From assembly GCA_949840605.1 (NCBI GenBank), contig CATKXN010000052.1, positions 1-17,502 of the forward strand: DNA of 17,502 nucleotides, given 5' to 3'. A model generated the notes under the pieces. That model was not told the DNA's origin and did not search any database. It saw only the letters and a program-made list of their open reading frames with translations. Positions 6,489-14,613 of the stretch are shown piece by piece (the stretch's first letter is position 1; the number at the start of each line of letters is the position of its first letter). Source of the DNA: an uncultured Alistipes sp. (GTDB taxonomy: Bacteria > Bacteroidota > Bacteroidia > Bacteroidales > Rikenellaceae). Both the position numbers and the translations under genes were made by a program.

Positions 6489-9041
6489 ATGGAATCCAAC
6501 GAATCTCCGATATTGCGGGGGCTGAACCCCGCCCAGTACGATGCCGTCGTGAACTACGACGTCCCCTCGCTCATCATCGCGGGAGCCGGCTCGGGCAAGA
6601 CCCGCGTGCTCACCTCGCGCATCGCATACATGATCGAGCAGGGCGTGGCGCCGTTCAACATCCTGGCCCTGACCTTCACCAACAAGGCCGCCGAGCAGAT
6701 GCGCCAGCGCATCGCGCAGATGCTGCCCGACAACCGCAGCCGCTATATCCGCATGGGTACGTTCCACTCGGTCTTTTCGCGCATCCTGCGGGAGAACGCC
6801 GGGCGGATCGGCTTCACCGATTCGTTCACGATCTACGAACCCTCGGACTGCAAGAACCTCATCAAGACCATCGTCCGCGAGCTGAACCTCCCGGACGAGA
6901 AGTACAAGCCCAACGTGCTGGCTTCGCGCATCTCCTACGCCAAGAACTGCCTCGTGACGCCCGGCGCCTACCTCGCCAACTCGGTCTATGCCGCCGAGGA
7001 CCGGCAGGCGCAGATTCCCGAATTCGGCAACATCTACAACATCTACTGCCAGCGCTGCAAGCGCAACGGCGCGATGGACTTCGATGATTTGCTTCTGCAG
7101 ACCAACATCCTGCTGCGCGACTGCCCCGACGTGCTGGCCCGCTACCAGGAGCTGTTCCGCTATATCCTGGTGGACGAGTACCAGGACACCAACTATGCGC
7201 AGTACACGATCATCCGCCGCCTTTCGCAGACGCACTCGAAAGTCTGCGTCGTGGGCGACGACGCGCAGTCGATCTACTCGTTCCGCGGGGCCAAGATCGA
7301 GAACATCCTTTCGTTCAAGAAGGACTATCCCTCGGCGATGGTCTTCAAACTGGAGCAGAACTACCGCTCGACGCGCACGATCGTCGATGCGGCCAACTCG
7401 GTGATCGCCCGCAACTCGAAGCGCATGGAGAAACACTGCTACTCGGAGGGCGACGTGGGCGACAAGATCCGCATTCTGAAAGCCTACACCGACCGCGAGG
7501 AGGCCGAGATGGTCGTCACGGACCTGCGCGACAAGGTCCGCGCCGCGGACGACGACTGGTCGGAGGCGGTGATCCTCTACCGCACCAACAACCAGTCGGC
7601 CGTGCTGGAGGACAACCTCCGCCGCCGCGGCATCCCCTACCGCATCTACAAGGGCTCGTCGTTCTACGACCACAAGGAGATCAAGGACCTGATGGCCTAC
7701 ATCCGGCTGGTCATCAATCCCCGCGACGACGAGGCCTTCAAGCGCATCGTCAACTATCCGGCCCGCGGCATTGGCGACACCACCGTGCAGCGCATCGCGC
7801 AGCTGGCCGCCGAGCGGGGGCTGTCGATGTGGGAGGCGGTCGACGCGCTGGTCGCCGAGCCCGTCTCGGACCCCGTGCAGCGGACCATCGCCCGCAAGGT
7901 GGCGGATTTCGTCGCCATGATCCGTGCGCTGTCGCTCGCGCGCAACGACAAGGGGCTCTACGATTTCGGTCTGGAGATCGCTTCGCGGTCGGGCATCATC
8001 GCCGCCTACCGCGCCGAGAACATCCCCGAGGCGACCTCTGCGCTGGACAACATCGAGGAGCTGCTGAACTCGATGCAGGAGTTCAAGGAGCGGTGCGACG
8101 CCGAGATCCGCAACGGCGAACGTCCCGAAGAGGAGGAGGCGACCATCGAGGAGTGGCTCCAGAACGTGATGCTGATGACCGACATGGACAAGGACAATCC
8201 CGACGACAACAACAAGGTGACGCTGATGACGGTCCATTCGGCCAAGGGGCTCGAATATAAATATGTGTATATCGTGGGGCTCGAAGAGAACCTCTTCCCC
8301 TCGCAGCGGGCGGCCGAATCGCCTGACGGCATCGAGGAGGAGCGCCGTCTGTTCTACGTGGCTCTGACCCGCGCCAAGGTTTCCGCGACGATTTCCTATG
8401 CCGAGATGCGTTTCAAGTGGGGCAACATGGAGTTTTCGCGCCCGAGCTGTTTCCTGCGCGAGATCGACCCCCGATACGTCGAGTCCGACGCCGATTTCGC
8501 GGAGGTGCGTCCGCGCCGCCGGGACGACGACGGCGAAGCGCCTTCGGCCATCGACGAACTGCGCCGGCGTTTCGACTACCGCTTCCAGCAGAAGCAGCAG
8601 GGCGGCAGCCGTTTCGGCGGCAGTGGCGGGGGCTCCGGCAGCCGCGGCGGCTCGTACGGCGGCGGTTTCGGGGGGCGCGGCGGCGGTTTCGGCCGTCCCG
8701 CCGACGGCGAGTCGGGACCTGCGCGGCGTTTCGCGCGGGCCGCACAGCCCCAGCGTTCCGGGACGCCCGATCCGGCTCTCGTCGAGACCCCGCGGCTTTC
8801 GACCGACGGCATGCGCCGCGTCGGGGTGCGCCAGGCGATGGACGGCGGGCTTTCGTCCGGGAATGCGGCTCCCGCGGGCGGCGAGTATGCCGTGGGCCAG
8901 CGCGTCGAGCATCCGAAATTCGGCGTGGGCATCGTGCAGCGCATCGAGACTCTCGCCACGGATCATAAATTAGTGGTGGCTTTCGACAATGCGGGCGAAA
9001 AGACCCTGCTGGCCAAATTCGCCAAACTGACCAAACTCTGA
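6489..9041 (+). CDS. uvrD: UvrD/PcrA-type superfamily 1 DNA helicase
   Basis: The 850-residue 3'-5' DNA helicase acts in repair and replication-fork maintenance. All SF1A motifs are present: Q motif GLNPAQ (11-16), Walker A AGAGSGKT (31-38), motif Ia TFTNKAAEQM (62-71), motif II VDEYQDT (228-234), motif III GDDAQSIYSFRGA (256-268), motif IV QNYRST (290-295), motif V TVHSAKGLEY (581-590) and motif VI LFYVALTRAK (621-630). A Gly/Arg/Phe-rich linker (704-737) leads to a Tudor-like C-terminal domain (798-848, with VGQRVEHPKFGVG), as in PcrA. The start at 6489 was chosen because an upstream in-frame ATG at 6450 precedes the -7 box and adds non-conserved residues. It heads a four-gene unit. Confidence 0.95.
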   Translation: MESNESPILRGLNPAQYDAVVNYDVPSLIIAGAGSGKTRVLTSRIAYMIEQGVAPFNILALTFTNKAAEQMRQRIAQMLPDNRSRYIRMGTFHSVFSRILRENAGRIGFTDSFTIYEPSDCKNLIKTIVRELNLPDEKYKPNVLASRISYAKNCLVTPGAYLANSVYAAEDRQAQIPEFGNIYNIYCQRCKRNGAMDFDDLLLQTNILLRDCPDVLARYQELFRYILVDEYQDTNYAQYTIIRRLSQTHSKVCVVGDDAQSIYSFRGAKIENILSFKKDYPSAMVFKLEQNYRSTRTIVDAANSVIARNSKRMEKHCYSEGDVGDKIRILKAYTDREEAEMVVTDLRDKVRAADDDWSEAVILYRTNNQSAVLEDNLRRRGIPYRIYKGSSFYDHKEIKDLMAYIRLVINPRDDEAFKRIVNYPARGIGDTTVQRIAQLAAERGLSMWEAVDALVAEPVSDPVQRTIARKVADFVAMIRALSLARNDKGLYDFGLEIASRSGIIAAYRAENIPEATSALDNIEELLNSMQEFKERCDAEIRNGERPEEEEATIEEWLQNVMLMTDMDKDNPDDNNKVTLMTVHSAKGLEYKYVYIVGLEENLFPSQRAAESPDGIEEERRLFYVALTRAKVSATISYAEMRFKWGNMEFSRPSCFLREIDPRYVESDADFAEVRPRRRDDDGEAPSAIDELRRRFDYRFQQKQQGGSRFGGSGGGSGSRGGSYGGGFGGRGGGFGRPADGESGPARRFARAAQPQRSGTPDPALVETPRLSTDGMRRVGVRQAMDGGLSSGNAAPAGGEYAVGQRVEHPKFGVGIVQRIETLATDHKLVVAFDNAGEKTLLAKFAKLTKL
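8598..8699 (+). repeat. Coding Gly/Arg/Phe-rich (RGG-like) linker of UvrD
   Basis: The codons are dominated by ggc/ggg/cgc/ttc and encode alternating GGSRFGG, GSRGGSYGGG, FGGRGGGFGR units. The linker is disordered and basic, and resembles RGG boxes of nucleic-acid-binding proteins. It lies between the helicase core and the Tudor-like domain. Confidence 0.75.
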
Positions 9042-9046
9042 TCCCG

Positions 9047-9979
9047 ATGGAGACCCCGCTCGTATCGGTCTGCATGACCACCTACAACCACGAAGCCTGG
9101 CTCGCCCGGGCCGTCGAGAGCGTGCTCGCCCAGCAGACCGCGTTCGGCGTCGAACTGGTGCTGGGCGAGGACTGCAGCACGGACCGGACGCCGGAGATTT
9201 GCCGGGACTACGCCGAACGCTATCCGGACCGCATCCGGCTGGTGACTTCGCCGGAGAACGTGGGCTGGCGCGCCAACTACCGCCGCACGTTCGAAGCCTG
9301 CCGCGGGAAATACGTCGCCTACCTCGACGGCGACGACTGGTGGTGCGATCCGCTGAAACTGCAGAAGCAGGCCGACCTGATGGAGGCCGACCCGGAGTGC
9401 GGCATGTGCTATACGCGCGCTTCGAACTATTGGCAGGCCGCGGACCGCACGGAGCCCGATCATCCGGACCACTACACCGATTTCGACCGCCTGCTGTGCA
9501 GCCTGACTATCGCCAACTGCGCGACGCTGGCCCGCCGCGAACTGATCGCGCGCTATTACGACGAGGTGCGTCCCGAAGAGCATCCCGAATGGAAGACCGA
9601 CGACGCCCCGATGTGGCTCTGGTTCTCGGTCCGCAGCCGCATAAGCTATCTGCCCGATATCACGGCCGTCCACCGGCGGCTTCCCGACAGCGTGAGCCAC
9701 AGCACGGCCTACCGCCGGCGGATCGCCTTCTGCGACTCGCTCATGGACATCAGTCTCTGGTTCGAGGCCCGCTACGGCACGGGCGCCAACCGCTTCCGCA
9801 TCCTCCGGCGGCGGAGTTCCGTAGCCCTGTGGGTGCTTTCGTGGGAGGGCTCCGTGCGGGAATATCTCGCCCGCTGGCGGCGCGACGTCGGCGGCTGCCC
9901 GCGGCTGCTGCTCTGTCCCGAAGGGCCCGGACTGCTGGTGAAAAAGATTCTGTTCAGACGTAAAAAAAGACGGATATGA
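9047..9979 (+). CDS. Family 2 (GT-A) glycosyltransferase
   Basis: The 310-residue protein opens with the GT2 strand LVSVCMTTYNHEAWLARAVE (5-24), followed by EDCSTDRT (41-48) and the metal/nucleotide-sugar DXD-type motif DGDDWW at 94-99. TDDAPMW (184-190) could supply the catalytic base. No membrane helix is visible; the C-terminus is very basic (ending KKILFRRKKRRI), which may bind it to the membrane surface. It likely transfers a sugar in surface polysaccharide or glycan synthesis; donor and acceptor cannot be told. It starts 5 nt after uvrD and its stop overlaps the nth start by 4 nt, so it is co-transcribed with DNA repair genes. Confidence 0.9.
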   Translation: METPLVSVCMTTYNHEAWLARAVESVLAQQTAFGVELVLGEDCSTDRTPEICRDYAERYPDRIRLVTSPENVGWRANYRRTFEACRGKYVAYLDGDDWWCDPLKLQKQADLMEADPECGMCYTRASNYWQAADRTEPDHPDHYTDFDRLLCSLTIANCATLARRELIARYYDEVRPEEHPEWKTDDAPMWLWFSVRSRISYLPDITAVHRRLPDSVSHSTAYRRRIAFCDSLMDISLWFEARYGTGANRFRILRRRSSVALWVLSWEGSVREYLARWRRDVGGCPRLLLCPEGPGLLVKKILFRRKKRRI

Positions 9980-10638
9980 CAACGAAAGAGCGTTACGACG
10001 GCATTATCGCCTGGTTCTCGGAGCATATGCCCGTGGCCGAGAGCGAACTGCACTACGCCGATCCCTATCAGCTGCTGGTGGCGGTGATCCTTTCGGCGCA
10101 ATGCACCGACAAACGGGTCAACATGACCACTCCGGCGCTGTTCGAAGCCTTTCCCACGCCGCACCACATGGCCCAGGCCACGGCCGAGGAGATCTATCCG
10201 TACATAAAGAGCATCTCCTACCCGAACAACAAGGCCAAAAACCTCGCGGGAATGGCCCGGATGCTCTGTTCGGAGTTCGGCGGGGTGGTGCCTTCCGACC
10301 TGGAGCAGATGCAGCGCCTGCCCGGCGTGGGCCGCAAGACGGCCAACGTGCTGGGGGCGGTGCTGTGGCAGCAGGAGGTGATGCCGGTCGATACGCACGT
10401 CTTCCGCGTCTCGGAGCGCATCGGACTCACGACGCGATCCAAAACGCCCCTCCAGACCGAATTGACCCTCGAAAAGAATATTCCCGGCCGCCTGCTGCCC
10501 CTGGCCCACCACTGGCTGATCCTCCACGGGCGTTACGTCTGCGTGGCACGGGCCCCGAAATGCGACGAATGCGGCATCTCGACCTGGTGCCGCAAATACG
10601 CCGCCGACCATCGTCAACCCAAAATTATAAAAAAATGA
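9976..10638 (+). CDS. nth: Endonuclease III (DNA glycosylase/AP lyase)
   Basis: The 220-residue base-excision repair enzyme removes oxidised pyrimidines and nicks abasic sites. The helix-hairpin-helix reads LPGVGRKTAN at 115-124 with catalytic Lys121. The catalytic Asp139 lies in PVDTHVFRVSERIGL. The [4Fe-4S] cluster ligands are C189, C196, C199 and C205 with the exact C-x6-C-x2-C-x5-C spacing. Length is standard. The start ATG overlaps the upstream glycosyltransferase stop (ATGA at 9976-9979), and the stop overlaps the next gene's ATG in the same way, so translation is probably coupled across all three. Confidence 0.97.
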   Translation: MTTKERYDGIIAWFSEHMPVAESELHYADPYQLLVAVILSAQCTDKRVNMTTPALFEAFPTPHHMAQATAEEIYPYIKSISYPNNKAKNLAGMARMLCSEFGGVVPSDLEQMQRLPGVGRKTANVLGAVLWQQEVMPVDTHVFRVSERIGLTTRSKTPLQTELTLEKNIPGRLLPLAHHWLILHGRYVCVARAPKCDECGISTWCRKYAADHRQPKIIKK

Positions 10639-11411
10639 TAAAGATCGCCTTACGTCTTCTGCTGATTCTGCTGCCCCTGGGCGGCATGGCCCGGACGCCG
10701 CAGGACTCCCTGCGGGTGCTGTGGGTCGGCAACAGCTTCACCTATGTCAACGATCTGCCCGCGATGGTGCAGAAGATCGCTTCGACACAGAAAATGAAAA
10801 TCTCCTGCACGCGCTTCCTCAAGGGCGGCGAACGCTTCACGGGGCACCTGAAAAACAAAAAGCTGCTGCAGGCCCTCGCCGACGGCGGATGGGACTACGT
10901 CGTCCTGCAGGAGCAGAGCACGGCCCCCGCGATGCCGACCGGACAGGTGGCCCGCGAGGTCTATCCCGCGGCCCGGACGCTCGACAGTCTGGTGCATGCC
11001 GCCTCGCCCGACGCCCGGGTGATCTTCTACATGACCTGGGGACACAAGTACGGCAACCGCAAGCCCGTGGCCGAATACCCGCTCTCGAACGGATACGAGG
11101 GGATGCAGGAACGGCTGAAGACCAGCTACCTCGAAATGGCTTACGACAACGGCGCGTGGTGCGCTCCGGTGGGTATGGCGTGGCGGACGGTGCGCCGCGA
11201 GCGTCCCGACTGCATCCTCTACCGTCCGGACTGCTACCACCCCGGGGTTCCGGGAACCTATCTGGCGGCCAACGTCATTTTCACGACGATTTTCCTGCGC
11301 CCCTACCAGACGGACTTCACCGCGGAGCTGCCGGCCGAGCAGGCCGAATACCTCCAGCAGACGGCCCAGCGGAGCGTCCTCGACAACCTCGTGCTGCTGA
11401 ATATCCGGTAG
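10635..11411 (+). CDS. Secreted DUF4886/SGNH-hydrolase-like protein
   Basis: The product is 258 residues from ATG 10635, which overlaps the nth stop. A longer frame starting inside nth is rejected because this start gives a signal peptide (about 1-19, MIKIALRLLL to GGMA). GNSFT at 32-36 matches SGNH block I with nucleophile Ser34, and DCYHPG at 199-204 gives the block V Asp-x-x-His pair (D199, H202). LQEQS (91-95) lies where a conserved oxyanion-region block is expected. The phrase VLWVGNSFTYVNDLP is typical of DUF4886 proteins in Bacteroidota. It is likely a periplasmic or exported esterase or deacetylase acting on a glycan or cell envelope ester; the substrate is unknown. It closes the uvrD unit. 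Confidence 0.8.
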   Translation: MIKIALRLLLILLPLGGMARTPQDSLRVLWVGNSFTYVNDLPAMVQKIASTQKMKISCTRFLKGGERFTGHLKNKKLLQALADGGWDYVVLQEQSTAPAMPTGQVAREVYPAARTLDSLVHAASPDARVIFYMTWGHKYGNRKPVAEYPLSNGYEGMQERLKTSYLEMAYDNGAWCAPVGMAWRTVRRERPDCILYRPDCYHPGVPGTYLAANVIFTTIFLRPYQTDFTAELPAEQAEYLQQTAQRSVLDNLVLLNIR

Positions 11412-11412
11412 G

Positions 11413-11437
11413 CGGGTTGGTTTATCCCGGTTTTTTT
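11413..11437 (+). terminator. Possible terminator of the uvrD-nth unit
   Basis: CGGG (11413-11416) can pair with CCCG (11426-11429) over a 9-base loop, followed by seven T. It begins immediately after the DUF4886 stop codon. The stem is short, so efficiency is uncertain, and it overlaps the -33 element of the next promoter. Confidence 0.4.
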
Positions 11438-11446
11438 GTACCTTTA
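11417..11446 (+). promoter_or_regulatory. Promoter of the nrnA-lysR unit
   Basis: TTG at 11417-11419 and TACCTTTA at 11439-11446 (7 of 8 to TAnnTTTG when N positions count) are separated by 19 nt, the expected Bacteroidota spacing. The predicted start is near 11452, leaving a leader of about 23 nt. That leader contains GGAGG at 11463-11467, 7 nt before the ATG, one of the few clear Shine-Dalgarno sequences in the window. Confidence 0.55.
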
Positions 11447-11474
11447 CCGAGTCCATCAAAGCGGAGGAAACCGA

Positions 11475-12506
11475 ATGAAGCTATCGAATGAACATATCGA
11501 ACGCCTGCGGGAGATGCTCGCACGCGCCGGGCAGCGGATCGTCGTCGTCTCGCATACTAATCCCGACGGCGACGCCGTGGGGTCGTCGCTCGCCTGGGCC
11601 GAGGTCCTGCGCACGATGGGCCACGAGGTGACGTGCGTCGTTCCCAACAAGTTTCCCTATTTCCTCGACTGGATGCCCGGCATCGACGAAGTCGTGGTCT
11701 TCAAGACCGACGCCGAAGGACGTGCGAAGAGGGCGATCGCCGAAGCGGACCTGATCTTCTGCCTCGATTTCAACGCCGTTTCGCGGCTGGAGATCCTCAG
11801 CGACACCATCGAGGCCAACACCACGGCCCGCCGTGTGCTGATCGACCACCACCTCGCGCCCGACGAGGGATTCGACCTTTCGTTCTCGCATCCTGATTCG
11901 TCGAGCACGTGCTTCCTGGTCTACAGCATCGTCGAGGTGATGTGCGGCACCGGGGCCATCACGCGCAGCATGGCCGAGACGCTGTACGTGGGCATGATGA
12001 CCGACACGGGCAATTTCGCCTTCTCGTTCCTCACCCCCGAGCTGTTCCGCGCCGTGGCCGTGCTGGTCGAGAAGGGCATTTCGATTCCCGACATCCACAA
12101 CAACGTCTACAACGCCTATACCGAGGGGCGTGCGCGGCTGTTCGGCTATGCCATCAACCGCAAGATGGAGGTGATTCAGGACGGTACGGTGGCCTACATG
12201 TCGCTGATGGAGAACGAGATGCGTCGCTTCCAGTTTCAGCAGGGCGACAGCGAGGGGTTCGTCAACTACGCCCTCACGATCAAGAAGGTCAAGATGTCGG
12301 CCATGTTCCTGGCGCACCGCAAGTTCATCCGCGTCTCGCTGCGCTCGCGGGGCGGCGTCGACGTCAATCTCTTCGCGCGGAAGTACTTCGGCGGCGGCGG
12401 CCACAAGAACGCCGCGGGCGGCAAGTCGTTCGTCTCGATGCAGGAGACCATCGACCACTACATCCGCTCGGTGAAGGAGTTCGCCGCGGAGGGACACCTC
12501 GGCTGA
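11475..12506 (+). CDS. nrnA: DHH/DHHA1 phosphoesterase, NrnA type
   Basis: The 343-residue protein is a bifunctional oligoribonuclease / 3'-phosphoadenosine 5'-phosphate phosphatase-like enzyme. It degrades short RNA oligomers and recycles pAp. Metal-binding motifs are HTNPDGD (27-33), DFN (98-100), the namesake DHH (124-126) and TDTGNF (177-182, led by D177). The DHHA1 substrate-binding motif GGGGHKNAAGG is at 306-316. The start at 11475 is fixed by the upstream GGAGG; an in-frame TTG upstream lies inside the promoter. It is followed after 4 nt by lysR, so both are probably on one transcript. Confidence 0.93.
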   Translation: MKLSNEHIERLREMLARAGQRIVVVSHTNPDGDAVGSSLAWAEVLRTMGHEVTCVVPNKFPYFLDWMPGIDEVVVFKTDAEGRAKRAIAEADLIFCLDFNAVSRLEILSDTIEANTTARRVLIDHHLAPDEGFDLSFSHPDSSSTCFLVYSIVEVMCGTGAITRSMAETLYVGMMTDTGNFAFSFLTPELFRAVAVLVEKGISIPDIHNNVYNAYTEGRARLFGYAINRKMEVIQDGTVAYMSLMENEMRRFQFQQGDSEGFVNYALTIKKVKMSAMFLAHRKFIRVSLRSRGGVDVNLFARKYFGGGGHKNAAGGKSFVSMQETIDHYIRSVKEFAAEGHLG

Positions 12507-12510
12507 TGTC

Positions 12511-13398
12511 ATGGACGATTTCCGCCTCAAGGTCTTCATCACCGCGGCCCGGACGCTGAGTTTCACCCGGACCGCCGAGCAACTCTACATCTCGCAGCCC
12601 GCCGTCAGCAAACACGTCGGCGAGCTGGAATCCCGTTATAAGGTGCAGCTTTTCGCCCGCCGCGGCAGCCGTCTGGAGCTGACCGATGCCGGGCGCACGA
12701 TGCTCGAAGCCGCCGAACGGCTGGCCGACGACTACCGCCGCCTGGAATACGAAATGAGCCTCTGCGCAAGCCTCACCGAGGGCGAACTGCGGCTGGGGGC
12801 CAGCACGACCATTGCCCAGTATCTCCTGCCGCCCATCCTTGCGCGTTTTACGGCGCGGTTTCCCGGGGTGAGGGTCTCGCTGCTCTCGGGCAACAGTCAC
12901 GAGGTCGAGCAGGCGCTCGGGGAACATGCCGTCGACCTGGGCATGGTCGAGAGCGTCAGCCGCCGGCAGGGGCTGCATTATACCTTCTTCGCGCCCGACG
13001 AACTGGTGCTGGTGGCCCGCACGGGCGGCCGGTACGCCCGCACCGAATCGCTGACCCCCGAACAGTTGCTTTCGACGCCTCTCGTGCTGCGCGAGAACGG
13101 TTCGGGAACTCTCGAGGTGATCTCCGCGGCTCTCGCCGCCAAGGGCATCCGCCTTTCGCAGCTCGACGTGGTGATGCGTCTCGGCACGACCGAGGGCATC
13201 AAAGCCTTCGTCCGCAACAGCGACGTCCTGGCCATTGTGTCGGTGACTTCGGTGGTGGACGAACTGCGCAGCGGGGCGCTGCGGATCGTCGACATCGAGG
13301 GGCTGTCCTTCTCCCGCGATTTCAACTTCGTGCACGCGGAGGCCGAACCCGCACGGCTGGTCCGGCAGTTCGTCGATTTCGCCCGGGCGAACCGCTGA
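12511..13398 (+). CDS. LysR-family transcriptional regulator
   Basis: The 295-residue regulator has an N-terminal winged HTH (about 3-62) with LSFTRTAEQLYISQPAVSKH as the recognition region, and a substrate-binding domain (about 91-295) beginning GELRLGASTTIAQYLLP. It belongs to the CysB/YeiE-like branch by general appearance. It sits 129 bp upstream of a YeiH-type exporter on the same strand, and LysR-YeiH neighbours are common in bacteria (YeiE-YeiH in E. coli). The intergenic region carries three phased half-sites fitting T-N11-A, so it likely activates the exporter in response to a small ligand. The ligand cannot be read from sequence. Confidence 0.93.
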   Translation: MDDFRLKVFITAARTLSFTRTAEQLYISQPAVSKHVGELESRYKVQLFARRGSRLELTDAGRTMLEAAERLADDYRRLEYEMSLCASLTEGELRLGASTTIAQYLLPPILARFTARFPGVRVSLLSGNSHEVEQALGEHAVDLGMVESVSRRQGLHYTFFAPDELVLVARTGGRYARTESLTPEQLLSTPLVLRENGSGTLEVISAALAAKGIRLSQLDVVMRLGTTEGIKAFVRNSDVLAIVSVTSVVDELRSGALRIVDIEGLSFSRDFNFVHAEAEPARLVRQFVDFARANR

Positions 13399-13408
13399 TT
13401 CACGATTT

Positions 13409-13436
13409 GTTATAACTTCAGGTTATTGCAGATAAC
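13409..13436 (+). promoter_or_regulatory. LysR-type operator with three phased half-sites
   Basis: ATAAC (13412-13416), GTTAT (13422-13426) and ATAAC (13432-13436) alternate in orientation at exactly 10-bp steps. Together they form two overlapping 15-bp palindromes of the form ATAAC-N5-GTTAT and GTTAT-N5-ATAAC. Both contain T-N11-A. A further GTTAT overlaps the first ATAAC (GTTATAAC at 13409-13416). The block lies just upstream of the candidate yeiH promoter, where LysR activators normally bind. Confidence 0.7.
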
Positions 13437-13441
13437 GACTT

Positions 13442-13476
13442 TTTGTTTCATATCCCGATAAAAGATGCGACCTTTG
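13442..13476 (+). promoter_or_regulatory. Candidate yeiH promoter
   Basis: GACCTTTG at 13469-13476 differs from TAnnTTTG by one base, and TTTG at 13442-13445 could be the -33 element with a 23-nt spacer. Predicted transcription start is around 13481-13485, giving a leader of about 45 nt. The imperfect box fits a promoter that needs an activator, consistent with the operator just upstream. Confidence 0.45.
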
Positions 13477-13527
13477 CTCCGTTAGTAAAGAGAAAGTTAT
13501 CGTATCACGTATTATAAAAATGAGGAT

Positions 13528-14598
13528 ATGTTGGAAAAAGGCAACCGGGCGAATACGCTCCACGGAATTCTGCTGATCGCGCTGTTTTCGTTCGCGGCGT
13601 TCTACATCGCCGAGGTCCCCGTCGTCAGGCGGCTCTCGTTCAGCCCGCTGATCGTCGGTATCGTGCTGGGCATGCTCTATGCCAACAGCCTGCGCAACAA
13701 ACTGCCCGAAACATGGGTGCCGGGCATCCGGTTCTGTACGAAGCAGGTGCTCCGCTGGGGCATCGTCCTTTACGGATTCCGCCTGACGCTGACCGAGGTG
13801 GCGGCTGTCGGCATTCCGGCCGTCGCCGTCGATCTGATCGTCGTCACGGTCACCATCCTGGGAGGCGTCCTGCTGGGCCGTCTGCTGAAAATGGACCGCG
13901 ATACGGCGCTGATGACCTCGACGGGCAGCGCCATCTGCGGGGCGGCGGCCGTGCTGGGTGCCGAGCCGGTCGTCAGGTGCGAGGGTTACAAGACCGCCAT
14001 CGCCGTCTCCACGGTCGTCCTCTTCGGAACCCTCTCGATGTTCCTCTACCCCGTCATGTACCGCACGGGGATGCTCGACGGACTGACCGATACCGGTGTG
14101 GCAGTCTATACGGGCAGCACGCTCCACGAGGTGGCCCATGTGGCCGGGGCGGGCAACGCGATGGACCCGACCGATGCGCTCGGAATCGCCGGAACGGCCA
14201 CCATCACCAAGATGATCCGCGTCATGCTGCTGGCTCCCGTGCTGGTCGTCATGGGGTTCGTGCTGGCGGGCCGCCGGAAGAGCGCCGGGGGCAAAAAGGA
14301 GAAGAGCCGGATCGCCGTGCCGTGGTTCGCGTTCGGATTCATCGGGGTCATCTGCCTCAATTCGCTGCTGCAATACCTCTTCGGCGTGGAGAGCGTCCGG
14401 GAGATTCCGCTGAACGGCGCCATCGAGTACGCCGACACCTTCCTGCTGACGATGGCCATGACGGCGCTGGGCGCCGAGACGAACCTCGCCAAATTCAAGC
14501 AGGCCGGTGCCAAGCCTTTCGTGCTGGCGGGACTGTTGTACGTCTGGCTGCTCGTGGGCGGTTATTACGTCACGAAATACCTGGTCGGGATGCTGTAA
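13528..14598 (+). CDS. yeiH: YeiH/UPF0324 family putative sulfate exporter
   Basis: The 356-residue integral membrane protein has about ten hydrophobic segments. Family motifs are PLIVGIVLGMLYAN near 40-53, STGSAICGAAAVLG at 131-144, GSTLHEVAHVAGAGNA at 196-211 and the C-terminal MTALGAETNL at 311-320. A basic cytoplasmic loop (249-262, rich in K and R) splits the two halves. The family (PSE, putative sulfate exporter) has no firmly proven substrate. The gene follows a LysR regulator and an operator-like element, implying inducible expression. Its stop lies only 8 bp from the stop of the convergent acetyltransferase gene. Confidence 0.93.
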   Translation: MLEKGNRANTLHGILLIALFSFAAFYIAEVPVVRRLSFSPLIVGIVLGMLYANSLRNKLPETWVPGIRFCTKQVLRWGIVLYGFRLTLTEVAAVGIPAVAVDLIVVTVTILGGVLLGRLLKMDRDTALMTSTGSAICGAAAVLGAEPVVRCEGYKTAIAVSTVVLFGTLSMFLYPVMYRTGMLDGLTDTGVAVYTGSTLHEVAHVAGAGNAMDPTDALGIAGTATITKMIRVMLLAPVLVVMGFVLAGRRKSAGGKKEKSRIAVPWFAFGFIGVICLNSLLQYLFGVESVREIPLNGAIEYADTFLLTMAMTALGAETNLAKFKQAGAKPFVLAGLLYVWLLVGGYYVTKYLVGML

Positions 14599-14600
14599 CG

Positions 14601-14613
14601 GCCGTCTTACGGC
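14601..14613. terminator. Small hairpin between convergent yeiH and GNAT genes
   Basis: GCCGT (14601-14605) pairs with ACGGC (14609-14613) over a 3-base loop that includes the acetyltransferase stop. There is no T-run on either side, so it is at best a weak bidirectional terminator; it is the only structure in the 8-bp gap. Confidence 0.25.

Noticed and set aside
6465..8966. 833-codon open frame antisense to uvrD
   Set aside because: It mirrors a helicase with all motifs intact. The open frame follows from G/C-rich third positions, and its translation is rich in R, H, V and D with no recognisable domain.
10101..11411. Long frame fusing an nth-overlapping stretch to the DUF4886 protein
   Set aside because: The first part is out of frame with nth, which has all catalytic and cluster residues; ATG 10635 gives a signal peptide.
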